Shown: positions 1 to 6,190 of the stretch, piece after piece
How positions within the stretch are numbered: position 1 is the stretch's first letter
Layout of the letters: every line of letters begins with the position of its first letter
IMG/VR virus record: IMGVR_UViG_3300042465_003056
Location: 1-25,206 of that record
Strand: one strand, 5' to 3'
Length of the DNA stretch: 25,206 bases
From: a virus
Notes under the pieces: generated by a model
Seen by the model: the letters and a program-made list of their open reading frames with translations, nothing else
The model's database searches: none
What the model was told of the DNA's origin: nothing
Position numbers and translations under genes: made by a program

Positions 1-441
1 TGCAATAGCAACTGCAAGAGTCTGTACTGAACGTTTACCGCCAACTGAAGTGGTTGAGTAACGAACTTCCAAGCCTTTATCTTCACCGGATAAGCATTTT
101 AAGCTCATGCCGACTTGAGTTTCCCATCCACGCTTACCACCAGCAGGAGCAGCATCAAGTTCAGGTAATGGTGTTGTAATACTTACCATCTTTTCACCTA
201 AAACTTCACCTTCACCCCAGCAGATAAAACCGTGAACAAAAGAGAACGGATTAACCGCCCATGTAGAGTCTGATTCAACTTCAGATTCACCTGCACCAAA
301 CACCCAATGACCTGTACGATCCATTTTAAGGATAGCAGAACCATTGTTACCACCGACTTCAGTTTCCAAAGAACGAAGTGCAGTAGAAAGTGATGTAACA
401 GAAGGAAGATTAGAACCAGAAAACGCTACTAAGTTAGACAT
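1..441 (-). CDS. Uncharacterised phage protein beside replication genes (5' part; C-terminus cut by window edge)
   Basis: The frame starts with ATG at 441 and stays open for 147 codons to base 1, so the C-terminus lies outside the window. An AAGGT ribosome site precedes the ATG, 11 nt after the nuclease stop, so the two are co-transcribed. The N-terminus reads MSNLVAFSGSNLP; further on come WAVNPFSFVHGFICWGEGEV, GGKRGWETQVGMSLKCLSGE and a TTSVGGKR segment. I recognise this as a recurring phage protein found beside recombination and replication genes. I know of no proven function. A single-stranded-DNA-binding or recombination-accessory role is an inference from position only. No catalytic motif, signal peptide or membrane segment is visible. 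Confidence 0.8.
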   Translation of the reverse strand, partial: MSNLVAFSGSNLPSVTSLSTALRSLETEVGGNNGSAILKMDRTGHWVFGAGESEVESDSTWAVNPFSFVHGFICWGEGEVLGEKMVSITTPLPELDAAPAGGKRGWETQVGMSLKCLSGEDKGLEVRYSTTSVGGKRSVQTLAVAIA

Positions 442-452
442 AATATTGTACC

Positions 453-1574
453 TTATTGAAGTTTAGTAAGAGCAGCAGACAACTGTTGCCCGATTAACAG
501 CACAGCAGGGCGAGGATCGTCTACATGTGCCATTGTGTTACCCGATGAAATAGAAACGGTTGACCCTTCTGGTAAAGGCTGTTTAAGCTTCTTGAGCTTC
601 TTTTCAGCCTGAGCAGGAGAGATAAACGATGCTTCCATCACATCAGATTCTGTAAGGCCAGCATCAAGTAAAGCTTGTTTAGCTTCTACTTCATCTGACC
701 ATTTACGGGTTGACCGTTTGGCAACCAGTTTGTAATTCGGTAAATCACGACCAGATTCTAGCATGTTAAATGCTAAAGCACGCAAATCTTTTATCCATTC
801 TTCTAAAATCTCAGCGTTCTGAAGATACGCATCAATAGTAGGGATGTCGATAGCGTCAATCTTAACTTTCAATGCGCGTTCAACTGCACCTGTCATTAAT
901 GGGCAGGTAGGTTTAGCTGCACACCATTTACAATGGCTACCTTCCCGAAGGGGAGCGTCAATCTTTTGTGATGCTTTAACGGCACTTAACAATTGCTGTT
1001 CAAACGCTTTGATGCGTTCTATTGATGTTACCCAACGTTTAATCATCGGAGGTTGGATAATGATTAGCTCGACTTCTTTTACGTCTTTAAATGCCCATTT
1101 TGCTTTTTCAGTACGCATCGCAGCAGCAGCGTAAAACATCAACTGCTCGTTTTCTTTTGCTTCTACGATAACGCCATTGCCAAACTTCCAATCCAAGACA
1201 ATAGCACGATCATGTATACGACCAAGCAGATCGCAGCTGCCGAATACGTCAGGAATGAAATCACCGAAATTAACTTCAACTTCGACTTCATAAACCATTT
1301 CATTTTCTGGATCAACTTCATCTAGTAACCCCAGTGCGACATTGATTTTTTCATCGATTAAATCTTGCGTCAATATAACATCTTCATATTGATCCCCGAC
1401 TACAGGCTTTGTACCAATACCTAAATATTCAGCAATGGTATTATGAAGAAGTGTACCCTCGTCAGCGTAAGAAGATGAAGGCTTTTCAGGCGCTTCATTA
1501 CACAGTTTGACTGAGCCTGGGCAGTTGATAACACGTTTGGCAGTAGAACCACCAACTATTTTACTGTGTGCCAT
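453..1574 (-). CDS. DUF2800-family RecB/Cas4-like nuclease with predicted iron-sulphur cluster
   Basis: This 373-aa protein has the layout of phage DUF2800 proteins, which belong to the PD-(D/E)XK (RecB/Cas4-like) nucleases. Visible residues: DEGTLLH around E39-H44 (motif I), D115 in GSCDLLG, LDWKFG with D128 and K130 (the D-x-K core), and QLMFY with Q144 and Y148 (the Q-x3-Y motif). Cysteines at 18, 215, 218 and 224 form the one-plus-three pattern seen in AddB/Cas4-type nucleases that bind a 4Fe-4S cluster. The likely role is 5'-3' or end-processing exonuclease in phage recombination and replication. It is the first gene of the leftward operon, with the ATG at 1574 beside the shared control region. 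Family assignment is firm; substrate is inferred. Confidence 0.85.
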   Translation of the reverse strand: MAHSKIVGGSTAKRVINCPGSVKLCNEAPEKPSSSYADEGTLLHNTIAEYLGIGTKPVVGDQYEDVILTQDLIDEKINVALGLLDEVDPENEMVYEVEVEVNFGDFIPDVFGSCDLLGRIHDRAIVLDWKFGNGVIVEAKENEQLMFYAAAAMRTEKAKWAFKDVKEVELIIIQPPMIKRWVTSIERIKAFEQQLLSAVKASQKIDAPLREGSHCKWCAAKPTCPLMTGAVERALKVKIDAIDIPTIDAYLQNAEILEEWIKDLRALAFNMLESGRDLPNYKLVAKRSTRKWSDEVEAKQALLDAGLTESDVMEASFISPAQAEKKLKKLKQPLPEGSTVSISSGNTMAHVDDPRPAVLLIGQQLSAALTKLQ

Positions 1575-1690
1575 TAATATATTCCCGTTTCGTTTAAAGT
1601 GAATATATTATTCCACAAAAAAATATATTGTACAAATGTTTTTTACAATGATAAGCTATAACCTCACTAAACGAAACGAGAGTAAACAAC
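1575..1690. promoter_or_regulatory. Divergent promoter/leader region between the leftward nuclease operon and the rightward early operon
   Basis: This is the only gap between diverging genes in the window and it is strongly AT-rich. A palindrome TTGTACAA at 1628-1635 sits near the centre. On the minus strand TTGTAC is followed after 17 nt by AATAAT, a plausible -35/-10 pair. On the plus strand the same box is followed after 17 nt only by ATAAGC, a poor -10. The plus strand also carries CCTCACTAAA at 1662-1671, identical to part of the T3 RNA polymerase promoter core, though the GGGAGA start is replaced by CGAAACGAGAG. The region must hold promoters; which polymerase reads them is not decided by the sequence. 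Confidence 0.65.
1586..1678. repeat. 11-bp perfect inverted repeat flanking the divergent control region
   Basis: CGTTTCGTTTA at 1586-1596 is the exact reverse complement of TAAACGAAACG at 1668-1678, with 71 nt between. Each arm ends 11-12 nt before the start codon of its own gene, so the two divergent transcripts begin with the same motif followed by a purine-rich ribosome-binding stretch (GGGA on one side, GAGAG on the other). It may be a shared promoter or operator half, or a conserved translation leader. Confidence 0.75.
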
Positions 1691-1906
1691 ATGAACAAAA
1701 ATACAATGATTGCAATAGCAGCAGTAATTTCTTTTATTTCTGGAGGTATAGCTATCAATAAACTATCTAATAATGAATCTAGTGTAATCCACAAAACTCG
1801 CAGCGGATCATTCATTATTCAAAAAAATTTAAAAGGCGAGGAACAAATATATCAGGTGTTGGAATTGCCTGGTAATGTTCCCAGCTTTGTAACTCCAAGA
1901 GATTAA
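1691..1906 (+). CDS. Small signal-anchored protein, first gene of the early operon
   Basis: A 71-aa protein not recognised from any family. Residues 6-22 (MIAIAAVISFISGGIAI) form one hydrophobic segment after a short basic N-terminus, so it is probably anchored in the inner membrane with about 45 residues outside or in the periplasm. The rest is polar, with KGEEQIYQVLELPG near the end. The ATG is preceded by GAAACGAGAG. The TAA stop at 1904-1906 is followed at once by the ATG of the nuclease gene, which supports a real co-translated gene. Function unknown; a role in host takeover or exclusion is only a guess from position. Confidence 0.65.
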   Translation: MNKNTMIAIAAVISFISGGIAINKLSNNESSVIHKTRSGSFIIQKNLKGEEQIYQVLELPGNVPSFVTPRD

Positions 1907-2194
1907 ATGCTAGAACGTGACATTGAAAAATATTTTAAATGGGTAGTTGAAGTGAACGGAGGAAAGACGTATAAATTCACTTCACCTGCACATAGAGGTG
2001 TAGCAGATAGAATTGCTTGCATGTCGGACGGCTCGTGCTGGTTCGTCGAATTAAAAACAAAAGGAGGTAGATTATCAGAATTACAAAAACTATTTGCACA
2101 AGAAATGATAAGGCTTAACCAAAACTATGCGTGTCTTTGGACAATAGAACAGATTGATAATTGGGCAATAGAATGTTTGGGATTACATATTTAA
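1907..2194 (+). CDS. VRR-NUC domain nuclease
   Basis: This 95-aa protein is a stand-alone VRR-NUC (PF08774-type) nuclease, a PD-(D/E)XK fold with a single domain. E3 in the first helix, D34 in HRGVADRIAC, the E48-x-K50 pair in WFVELKTKGG and Q60 in SELQK match the expected active-site order. Stand-alone phage VRR-NUC proteins of about 90-110 aa are common next to SNF2-type helicases, and one lies in this operon at 3764. The likely role is structure-specific cleavage of branched DNA or replication/recombination intermediates. The start is the ATG directly after the upstream stop codon. Confidence 0.9.
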   Translation: MLERDIEKYFKWVVEVNGGKTYKFTSPAHRGVADRIACMSDGSCWFVELKTKGGRLSELQKLFAQEMIRLNQNYACLWTIEQIDNWAIECLGLHI

Positions 2195-2283
2195 TTAGAT
2201 TGATTATATGTTTAGTAATTTTAACGGTCATGCTTCCGCTGGCCATCATTAATTTAGGGGTAATGAAATGGAAAGAGAAATAG
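2173..2283 (+). CDS. Tiny hydrophobic membrane protein overlapping both neighbours
   Basis: A 36-aa frame starts with ATG at 2173 inside the end of the VRR-NUC gene and stops with TAG at 2281-2283 inside the next gene. The product is MFGITYLIRLIICLVILTVM followed by LPLAIINLGVMKWKEK: one membrane-spanning segment with a basic tail. It fills the otherwise empty gap between 2195 and 2267. The ribosome site is weak, so expression would depend on translational coupling. Single-span mini-proteins are common in phage early regions. Function unknown. The composition could also arise by chance from AT-rich DNA, so I hold this at even odds. Confidence 0.5.
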   Translation: MFGITYLIRLIICLVILTVMLPLAIINLGVMKWKEK

Positions 2284-2450
2284 ATCAAGACATAGACTGG
2301 TTGTATGCACAAACAGTAAAAGGAGGACTTAAACGTCCAACTGAGAAGCAAGAAGATGAATTTGATTATCTAGTGAGCCGATACAGACGTTTGTTAGGGC
2401 TAACTGTATCTTCAGCCAGAACACGAGCTTTCAAGGAAGTTATGATGTAA
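2268..2450 (+). CDS. Hypothetical 60-aa early protein
   Basis: The ATG at 2268 follows an AGGGG ribosome site at good spacing. The protein is charged and soluble-looking, starting MEREIDQDIDWLYAQTVKGG and continuing with EDEFDYLVSRYRR and a Ser/Arg-rich end. It is probably alpha-helical. I do not recognise a family or motif. It lies between the VRR-NUC and DUF3310 genes on the same strand, so it is part of the early operon. Confidence 0.7.
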   Translation: MEREIDQDIDWLYAQTVKGGLKRPTEKQEDEFDYLVSRYRRLLGLTVSSARTRAFKEVMM

Positions 2451-2486
2451 TTAATTTTTCCACCAATAAACTTATGGAGCTATCCC

Positions 2487-2699
2487 ATGCCCGACAAAAA
2501 GATGGTTGGGGGTAAGCATTACTTATTACCGATCCAACCCGTTACTTACATCCATGCTAACAATATACTGTTTATGGAAGGTAACATAATAAAGTACATT
2601 ACGCGCCATCGAAGCAAGAATGGCGCAGAAGATATAAAGAAAATCATACACTACTGTGAACTAATCCTGGAGCTTGAATACAATGAATCAACGAGATAA
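2487..2699 (+). CDS. DUF3310 family phage protein
   Basis: A 70-aa protein with the complete DUF3310 pattern: GGKHY near the start, PIQPVTYI, then FMEGNIIKYITRHRSKNGAE and DIKKIIHYCELILE. This small helical domain is widespread in phages, often annotated as a nucleotide-kinase-like protein of unknown function; no kinase motif (P-loop) is present here. The GGAG site 7 nt before the ATG fixes the start. Its end overlaps the next gene's start by 17 nt. Confidence 0.9.
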   Translation: MPDKKMVGGKHYLLPIQPVTYIHANNILFMEGNIIKYITRHRSKNGAEDIKKIIHYCELILELEYNESTR

Positions 2700-3147
2700 A
2701 CAACGAAAAAGATGCCTTGAGTATTACCATAAGAACAAAAAAGCCATACACGAACGCGTTATGCTAAAACGCAAAATGGATCGTTTAAAAGCTAATGTTG
2801 TTGTAATCCCTCCAGTACCTCAAAAAAGCATTACTAAGAAAGAAATAATGGCTTTAATCGGCATTAAAGCATTGATGATGGATAAGATCATTAAAGATTC
2901 TAAATATTGTATGCCTAAGCATGTCGCCACCCATATTGACGGTTCAATTCTATTCAACCGAGCCGAGATCATGGATTGGCTTCCTTATATCAGAGAAGTC
3001 TGCGCGTTCATGTATAAACGTCCTCCGATCAAATTAACTGGAATGGCAGCGCAAATTGTCCAATTCATGCACCGCAGTAAAGACATGGAGTTGTATTGTG
3101 ATGAATTAAGACGTAAACAGTTAGATGGAAGAATTAATAATGGCTAG
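2683..3147 (+). CDS. Basic protein with predicted helix-turn-helix (excisionase/AlpA-like) region
   Basis: The start is taken as ATG 2683 because GGAG at 2669-2672 is well placed for it; a TTG at 2674 lies too close to that site. The 154-aa product is very basic at the N-terminus (RDKQRKRCLEYYHKNKK). Residues around 48-95 (ITKKEIMALIGIKALMMDKI, later ILFNRAEIMDWL) look like a winged helix-turn-helix of the excisionase/AlpA type, with two helices and a beta wing. The C-terminal part has MAAQIVQFMHRSKDME. It is probably a DNA-binding regulator. I cannot name its family with certainty. Confidence 0.7.
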   Translation: MNQRDKQRKRCLEYYHKNKKAIHERVMLKRKMDRLKANVVVIPPVPQKSITKKEIMALIGIKALMMDKIIKDSKYCMPKHVATHIDGSILFNRAEIMDWLPYIREVCAFMYKRPPIKLTGMAAQIVQFMHRSKDMELYCDELRRKQLDGRINNG

Positions 3148-3415
3148 GGATGTAGACTACGCCCTCATATTGCAAGTGCTTTATAGTAGAGGCTACACCT
3201 TAGCCAGTATATCAAGAGTTACAGGCACAGCGGTAAGCTCGTTATCTAATGTAAAACAAGAAACTAAACCTGTACCAATTGGTTGGCATGATGGCTGGGA
3301 AGGAATGGCATTGCAAGACTATTACCGTAAAGCATTAGGTGAAGCACCGCCCTATGTTGGGGATTACATTGAACTTGGAGAATATTGTGAAGAAAATGAT
3401 ACGGCCATTATCTGA
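3140..3415 (+). CDS. Small protein with predicted helix-turn-helix
   Basis: Start ATG 3140 is chosen over the in-frame ATG at 3125 because GGAAG at 3128-3132 is correctly spaced for it. The 91-aa product begins MARDVDYALILQVLYSRGYT; the stretch RGYTLASISRVTGTAVSSLS reads like the turn and recognition helix of a Cro/phage-repressor-type helix-turn-helix. The C-terminal half contains WHDGWEGMALQDYYRKALGE, a segment also seen after such domains in other phage proteins. A role as a transcription switch for this phage is inferred. It overlaps the preceding stop by 8 nt. Confidence 0.7.
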   Translation: MARDVDYALILQVLYSRGYTLASISRVTGTAVSSLSNVKQETKPVPIGWHDGWEGMALQDYYRKALGEAPPYVGDYIELGEYCEENDTAII

Positions 3416-3593
3416 TGAAAATGCACGTTGCTTAGGAAGCAACTGCGACAAGAAAGAAAACTGCTCACGTTATCTATCTATTGAAGTAGATACAAAAGAT
3501 TACATGTGGCATGGTGACTTTAAAAAAGAACTGAACCAACTTGAATGTGACCTTTTTATTGATTTTAGAGATGGTAATTACTATGAGCATTAA
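3396..3593 (+). CDS. Cys-rich small protein, putative zinc knuckle
   Basis: A 65-aa protein when started at ATG 3396; an upstream GTG at 3339 would add 19 residues that overlap the preceding gene and is less likely. Cysteines at 12, 17, 23 and 51 (CLGSNCDKKENC, then LECDLFID) suggest a metal-binding knuckle. Phages often carry small early proteins with this C-x4-C-x5-C start followed by Arg-Tyr; none that I know has an assigned function. The ribosome site is poor, so translation is probably coupled to the upstream gene. Confidence 0.65.
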   Translation: MIRPLSDENARCLGSNCDKKENCSRYLSIEVDTKDYMWHGDFKKELNQLECDLFIDFRDGNYYEH

Positions 3594-3595
3594 AA

Positions 3596-3670
3596 ATGGC
3601 TAATAAGACAACTAACGTCAAAAAAAACGTTTTTAAAGCTAACGAGCGCAGTTATGAAACCAAAAATTAA
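3596..3670 (+). CDS. Possible 24-aa peptide (doubtful)
   Basis: ATG at 3596, two bases after the preceding TAA, opens a frame MANKTTNVKKNVFKANERSY ending in ETKN and a TAA at 3668-3670. It is basic and lacks any recognisable motif. It occupies the gap before the 39-aa gene and overlaps its first 17 bases. There is only a weak GAG upstream. I list it because it tiles the operon neatly, but it may not be translated. Confidence 0.25.
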   Translation: MANKTTNVKKNVFKANERSYETKN

Positions 3671-3773
3671 ACGAGTAGGGCGATTTTGGGTATGTGGAGG
3701 GCCTTATGAAATTGCAGGATATGGACGCACTCCATGTGAAGCTTATTTAAATTGGAGAAACCAATGGTTTTAA
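3654..3773 (+). CDS. Small conserved-type phage protein, 39 aa
   Basis: Hand translation from ATG 3654 gives MKPKIKRVGRFWVCGGPYEI then AGYGRTPCEAYLNWRNQWF and TAA at 3771-3773. The pattern KPKI-R, a W-x-C pair and GxGxTPxEAYxxW is one I recognise from tiny phage proteins that lie beside helicase or replication genes; it probably forms a small beta-beta-alpha unit. It overlaps the helicase start by 10 nt, which supports a genuine gene. Function unknown. Confidence 0.75.
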   Translation: MKPKIKRVGRFWVCGGPYEIAGYGRTPCEAYLNWRNQWF

Positions 3774-5107
3774 GACCTTATCAGGATGAAGCTGCTGATT
3801 TCTTGTACAGCCGTGATCGAGCGATGATTCTTGCGCCAGTTGGTGCTGGCAAAACTTGTATCACTCTAACAGCTATGCAAGCGATGATACAGGACGGGCA
3901 TGTTAAACGATTCTTAGTCCTTGCACCTAAACGTGTGTGTACTGATGTTTGGAGGCAGGAAGGGCTTAAATGGGCGCCTAACATATTCATTGAAATAGCC
4001 ATAGGAACTGCTAAAAACAGAATAGCAGCGTTTAATTGCGCTGCTAATGTGATCGTCACTAATTACGACAATCTGTTATGGCTATGCCGTGAACGTCCCG
4101 ACTTGCTTAAAGGCTTTGATGGCATCGTGTTTGATGAATTGACACGTTTGAAGAACCCGTCTGGGTCACGTTTTAAAGCCTTGTTCAAAGTGATAGACCT
4201 GTTCAAGATACGGTGGGGCTTGACCGGATCGTTTACTAGCAATGGCTTAGAAGACGTGTTTGGACAATGTAAAGTAGTAGACCAATCATTGCTAGGCAGA
4301 AGCAAAAACGCTTTTCTGCAACAGTATTTTGTTCTGATGAATCGTGATTATGGTGAATGGGCTGCACGTCCTGATTCCTTACCTAAGATTATGAAAACTA
4401 TCAAACCAGCTACCTATCTATTGGATGCAGGAGATTACGCTGATCTGATGCCACCTTTGCACATAGTTGAGATTAAATGCCGAATGGACATGGAGCATTA
4501 TAATACTATGAAGAAGGATTTAGTAGTAGCGTTCCCCAGTGCAACTGCGGTTGCAACTAATCTTGCAGTAGTGACGGGTAAGCTTCAACAAATGAGTTCT
4601 GGGTTTGTTTATCACTCAACAACTACACCCAGTAAGTCGCCAGGTAAGTTCAACACTTCCACACAATCTATATGGTTTTCTAGTCATAAATTCGATAGAT
4701 TAGAAGAATTGCTTGCAGAAAATCAAAGAGATTGTACAATGATTTTTTACATGTACAAGGAAGAACTTGAAGAACTCAAACGGAGATACCCTCACGCTCA
4801 AACATTAGATGATCCTGATGCCGTTGAGCGCTGGAATACGGGGCTGATTGAGTTGTTGTTGGCACACCCTAAGAGCGCAGGGCATGGTTTGAATCTTCAG
4901 CATCACGGCAATAAGATAGTGTTCTTATCATTGCCTTGGTCATTGGAGTATTTTGAACAGGCAATCGGTCGTATTCACCGGAGTGGTCAGAAACGTGAAG
5001 TGTGGTGTTATATTTTAATGACTGAAAATACTATAGACGAGCGCATTTATTCTGTTTTACAAGAGAAATGTACTTTATCTGAAATTGCGATAGCGGAGTT
5101 ACGATGA
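3764..5107 (+). CDS. SNF2-type (superfamily 2) DNA helicase/ATPase
   Basis: The start is ATG 3764, 7 nt after GGAG; the in-frame TTG at 3752 overlaps that site. The 447-aa product has the full set of SF2 motifs: RPYQ near residue 4 (Q-motif), LAPVGAGKT at 23-31 (Walker A), LVLAPKRV (Ia), IVTNYDN (Ib), FDELT at 123-127 (Walker B, with DELT in place of DEAH), WGLTGS at 151-156 (III), then SAGHGLNLQ (V) and QAIGRIHRSGQ (VI, the SNF2 signature). It probably translocates on duplex DNA during phage replication or recombination, together with the VRR-NUC and DUF2800 nucleases. The 61-aa partner gene overlaps its stop as ATGA. Confidence 0.93.
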   Translation: MVLRPYQDEAADFLYSRDRAMILAPVGAGKTCITLTAMQAMIQDGHVKRFLVLAPKRVCTDVWRQEGLKWAPNIFIEIAIGTAKNRIAAFNCAANVIVTNYDNLLWLCRERPDLLKGFDGIVFDELTRLKNPSGSRFKALFKVIDLFKIRWGLTGSFTSNGLEDVFGQCKVVDQSLLGRSKNAFLQQYFVLMNRDYGEWAARPDSLPKIMKTIKPATYLLDAGDYADLMPPLHIVEIKCRMDMEHYNTMKKDLVVAFPSATAVATNLAVVTGKLQQMSSGFVYHSTTTPSKSPGKFNTSTQSIWFSSHKFDRLEELLAENQRDCTMIFYMYKEELEELKRRYPHAQTLDDPDAVERWNTGLIELLLAHPKSAGHGLNLQHHGNKIVFLSLPWSLEYFEQAIGRIHRSGQKREVWCYILMTENTIDERIYSVLQEKCTLSEIAIAELR

Positions 5108-5289
5108 AATTAAGTTGGCGAAAACTAAATGAAGTATTACCGGATTTAGAAGAAGAAGAAGTGCTAACCCTTCTTGAGATGGAAAAAGTAGGTGCTAGAC
5201 GTGCGATGGTTTTGATACGGCTACATCAACGTTTTTGCACCTTGAGGATGGCTAGAGAGCGCAATCAATTATTTGGAGAACAACAATGA
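5104..5289 (+). CDS. Small helical protein linked to the helicase
   Basis: A 61-aa charged, helical protein (MKLSWRKLNEVLPDLEEEEV, then VGARRAMVLIRLHQRFCTLR and MARERNQLF). I recognise this pattern from phages in which a short protein directly follows the SNF2 helicase. The start overlaps the helicase stop by the ATGA arrangement, so translation is coupled. It may be a helicase accessory subunit; that is inferred only from constant neighbourhood. Its own TGA overlaps the next ATG. Confidence 0.75.
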   Translation: MKLSWRKLNEVLPDLEEEEVLTLLEMEKVGARRAMVLIRLHQRFCTLRMARERNQLFGEQQ

Positions 5290-5600
5290 TCTTTTATAAC
5301 TTTGAAGAACTAGAAGCTAAACTTTATAGAGCTAGATTGATTAATTTATACCTTACTATAGCTTTAATCATATCCTTAATGGTTAATGTAGCATCAGCAG
5401 AATCAATCAACTGCACAACTTTTGGTACTTTAACAACATGTTCTAATGGAATGACAATCAACAGAATGGCATTAGGTACAAACATTACTACACCTGAATT
5501 GCCGATCTTACCGCCAATGGAGCAAATAGCACCTGCTATGCTAGTTGCCCCATTTCCTCAAATTCAACCTATTGAGCCAATCCCCGGCTTCAATAAGTAA
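5286..5600 (+). CDS. Exported proline-rich small protein, last gene of the early operon
   Basis: A 104-aa protein. After a charged N-terminus, residues 20-35 (NLYLTIALIISLMVNV) are hydrophobic and are followed by ASA-ES, a good signal-peptidase I site after residue 38. The predicted mature part (about 66 aa) has two cysteines (C43, C52) that could form a disulphide in the periplasm, then a proline-rich tail (PELPILPPMEQIAP, PQIQPIEPIPG). No lipobox. It does not look like a spanin, having no long coiled coil. Family not recognised. A periplasmic role such as superinfection exclusion is a guess. Its TAA ends at 5600, where the opposite-strand gene's stop begins at 5601. Confidence 0.7.
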   Translation: MIFYNFEELEAKLYRARLINLYLTIALIISLMVNVASAESINCTTFGTLTTCSNGMTINRMALGTNITTPELPILPPMEQIAPAMLVAPFPQIQPIEPIPGFNK

Positions 5601-5762
5601 TTATTCAACTTCTGTTTCAGCAGGCATCGCTTGAACTTGTGGGCCTGCTTGAAGTTGTATTTTTTGGATGACTGGTGCAACTTGAGTAAATTGACCAACT
5701 CCCAATGCGTTCATGATGATGTTTAGTTCTTCTAATGACAATGTCAATGTAATTTCGTTCAT
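5601..5762 (-). CDS. 53-aa phage protein at the end of the late operon
   Basis: Hand translation of the minus strand from ATG 5762 gives MNEITLTLSLEELNIIMNAL, GVGQFTQVAPVIQKIQLQAG and a Gln/Glu-rich end. The ATG overlaps the lysozyme TGA as ATGA. The pattern (beta-strand, then EELNxIxxALGxxxxxxVxxxIxKIQxQ) is one I know from small conserved proteins in many tailed phages, often near late or structural genes, with unknown function. It fills the otherwise empty stretch before the convergent early operon. Confidence 0.8.
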   Translation of the reverse strand: MNEITLTLSLEELNIIMNALGVGQFTQVAPVIQKIQLQAGPQVQAMPAETEVE

Positions 5763-6190
5763 GATAATATTAAATCTGCTTCTTTATTTCTACGAATAGT
5801 AAGACCTTTTAAGACCTTACCGCCTGCTTTATCCCAACGTTTGATTTCAACCGCTGCGGAAATCCAATCATTAGCATCTACTTTTTTCTTCAGCGTTGAA
5901 GAAGTGTAACTACCAATGCCTAAATTATAAACAAAATCTGCTATTGCAGCTTGTTTTTCCATATTAACTGTTGCTAGTATGGGAGAAGCTTTAATCGCTT
6001 GATTAAGCACCTCTAATGCCGTTTTAATCAAATCTTCATCGGCTTGGTTTTGAGTCCATACCATGCCTTCTTTAATGCCTTTGGTTTGACCCCAGCCGAT
6101 TGTTACCACACCAATACAATCTTTATATGCTTTTAACTTACATCCTTCTGATTCTTTAATAAGTTTGATTAATAGTTCTAATGCCGACAT
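5759..6190 (-). CDS. Endolysin: T4-type lysozyme (glycoside hydrolase family 24)
   Basis: This 143-aa enzyme cleaves the peptidoglycan glycan chain. The active-site triad is complete: E15 in ESEGCKL, D24 in AYKDCIG and T30 in VVTIGWGQT, with the E+9=D, D+6=T spacing of T4 lysozyme (E11, D20, T26). Later parts match too: AAIADFVYNLGIGSY, and GLTIRRNKEADL near the C-terminus. There is no signal or SAR segment, so release to the periplasm needs a holin; candidates lie just upstream. The start overlaps the preceding stop as TAATG. Confidence 0.95.
   Translation of the reverse strand: MSALELLIKLIKESEGCKLKAYKDCIGVVTIGWGQTKGIKEGMVWTQNQADEDLIKTALEVLNQAIKASPILATVNMEKQAAIADFVYNLGIGSYTSSTLKKKVDANDWISAAVEIKRWDKAGGKVLKGLTIRRNKEADLILS

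Noticed and set aside
844-1134. 96-aa plus-strand frame
   Set aside because: Antisense to the DUF2800 nuclease, whose motifs are intact; no family resemblance.
1594-1815. 73-aa minus-strand frame with hydrophobic centre in the divergent region
   Set aside because: It runs antisense through the 71-aa gene and the control region, has no ribosome site, and its hydrophobic stretch mirrors the complementary gene's coding bias.
3781-4305. Two minus-strand frames (92 and 80 aa)
   Set aside because: Antisense to the helicase motifs; no ribosome site or recognisable domain.
5620-5648. GCAGGC/GCCTGC hairpin as a bidirectional terminator
   Set aside because: The stem is short, the loop is 17 nt and no T-tract follows directly on either strand; it is also inside the 53-aa gene.
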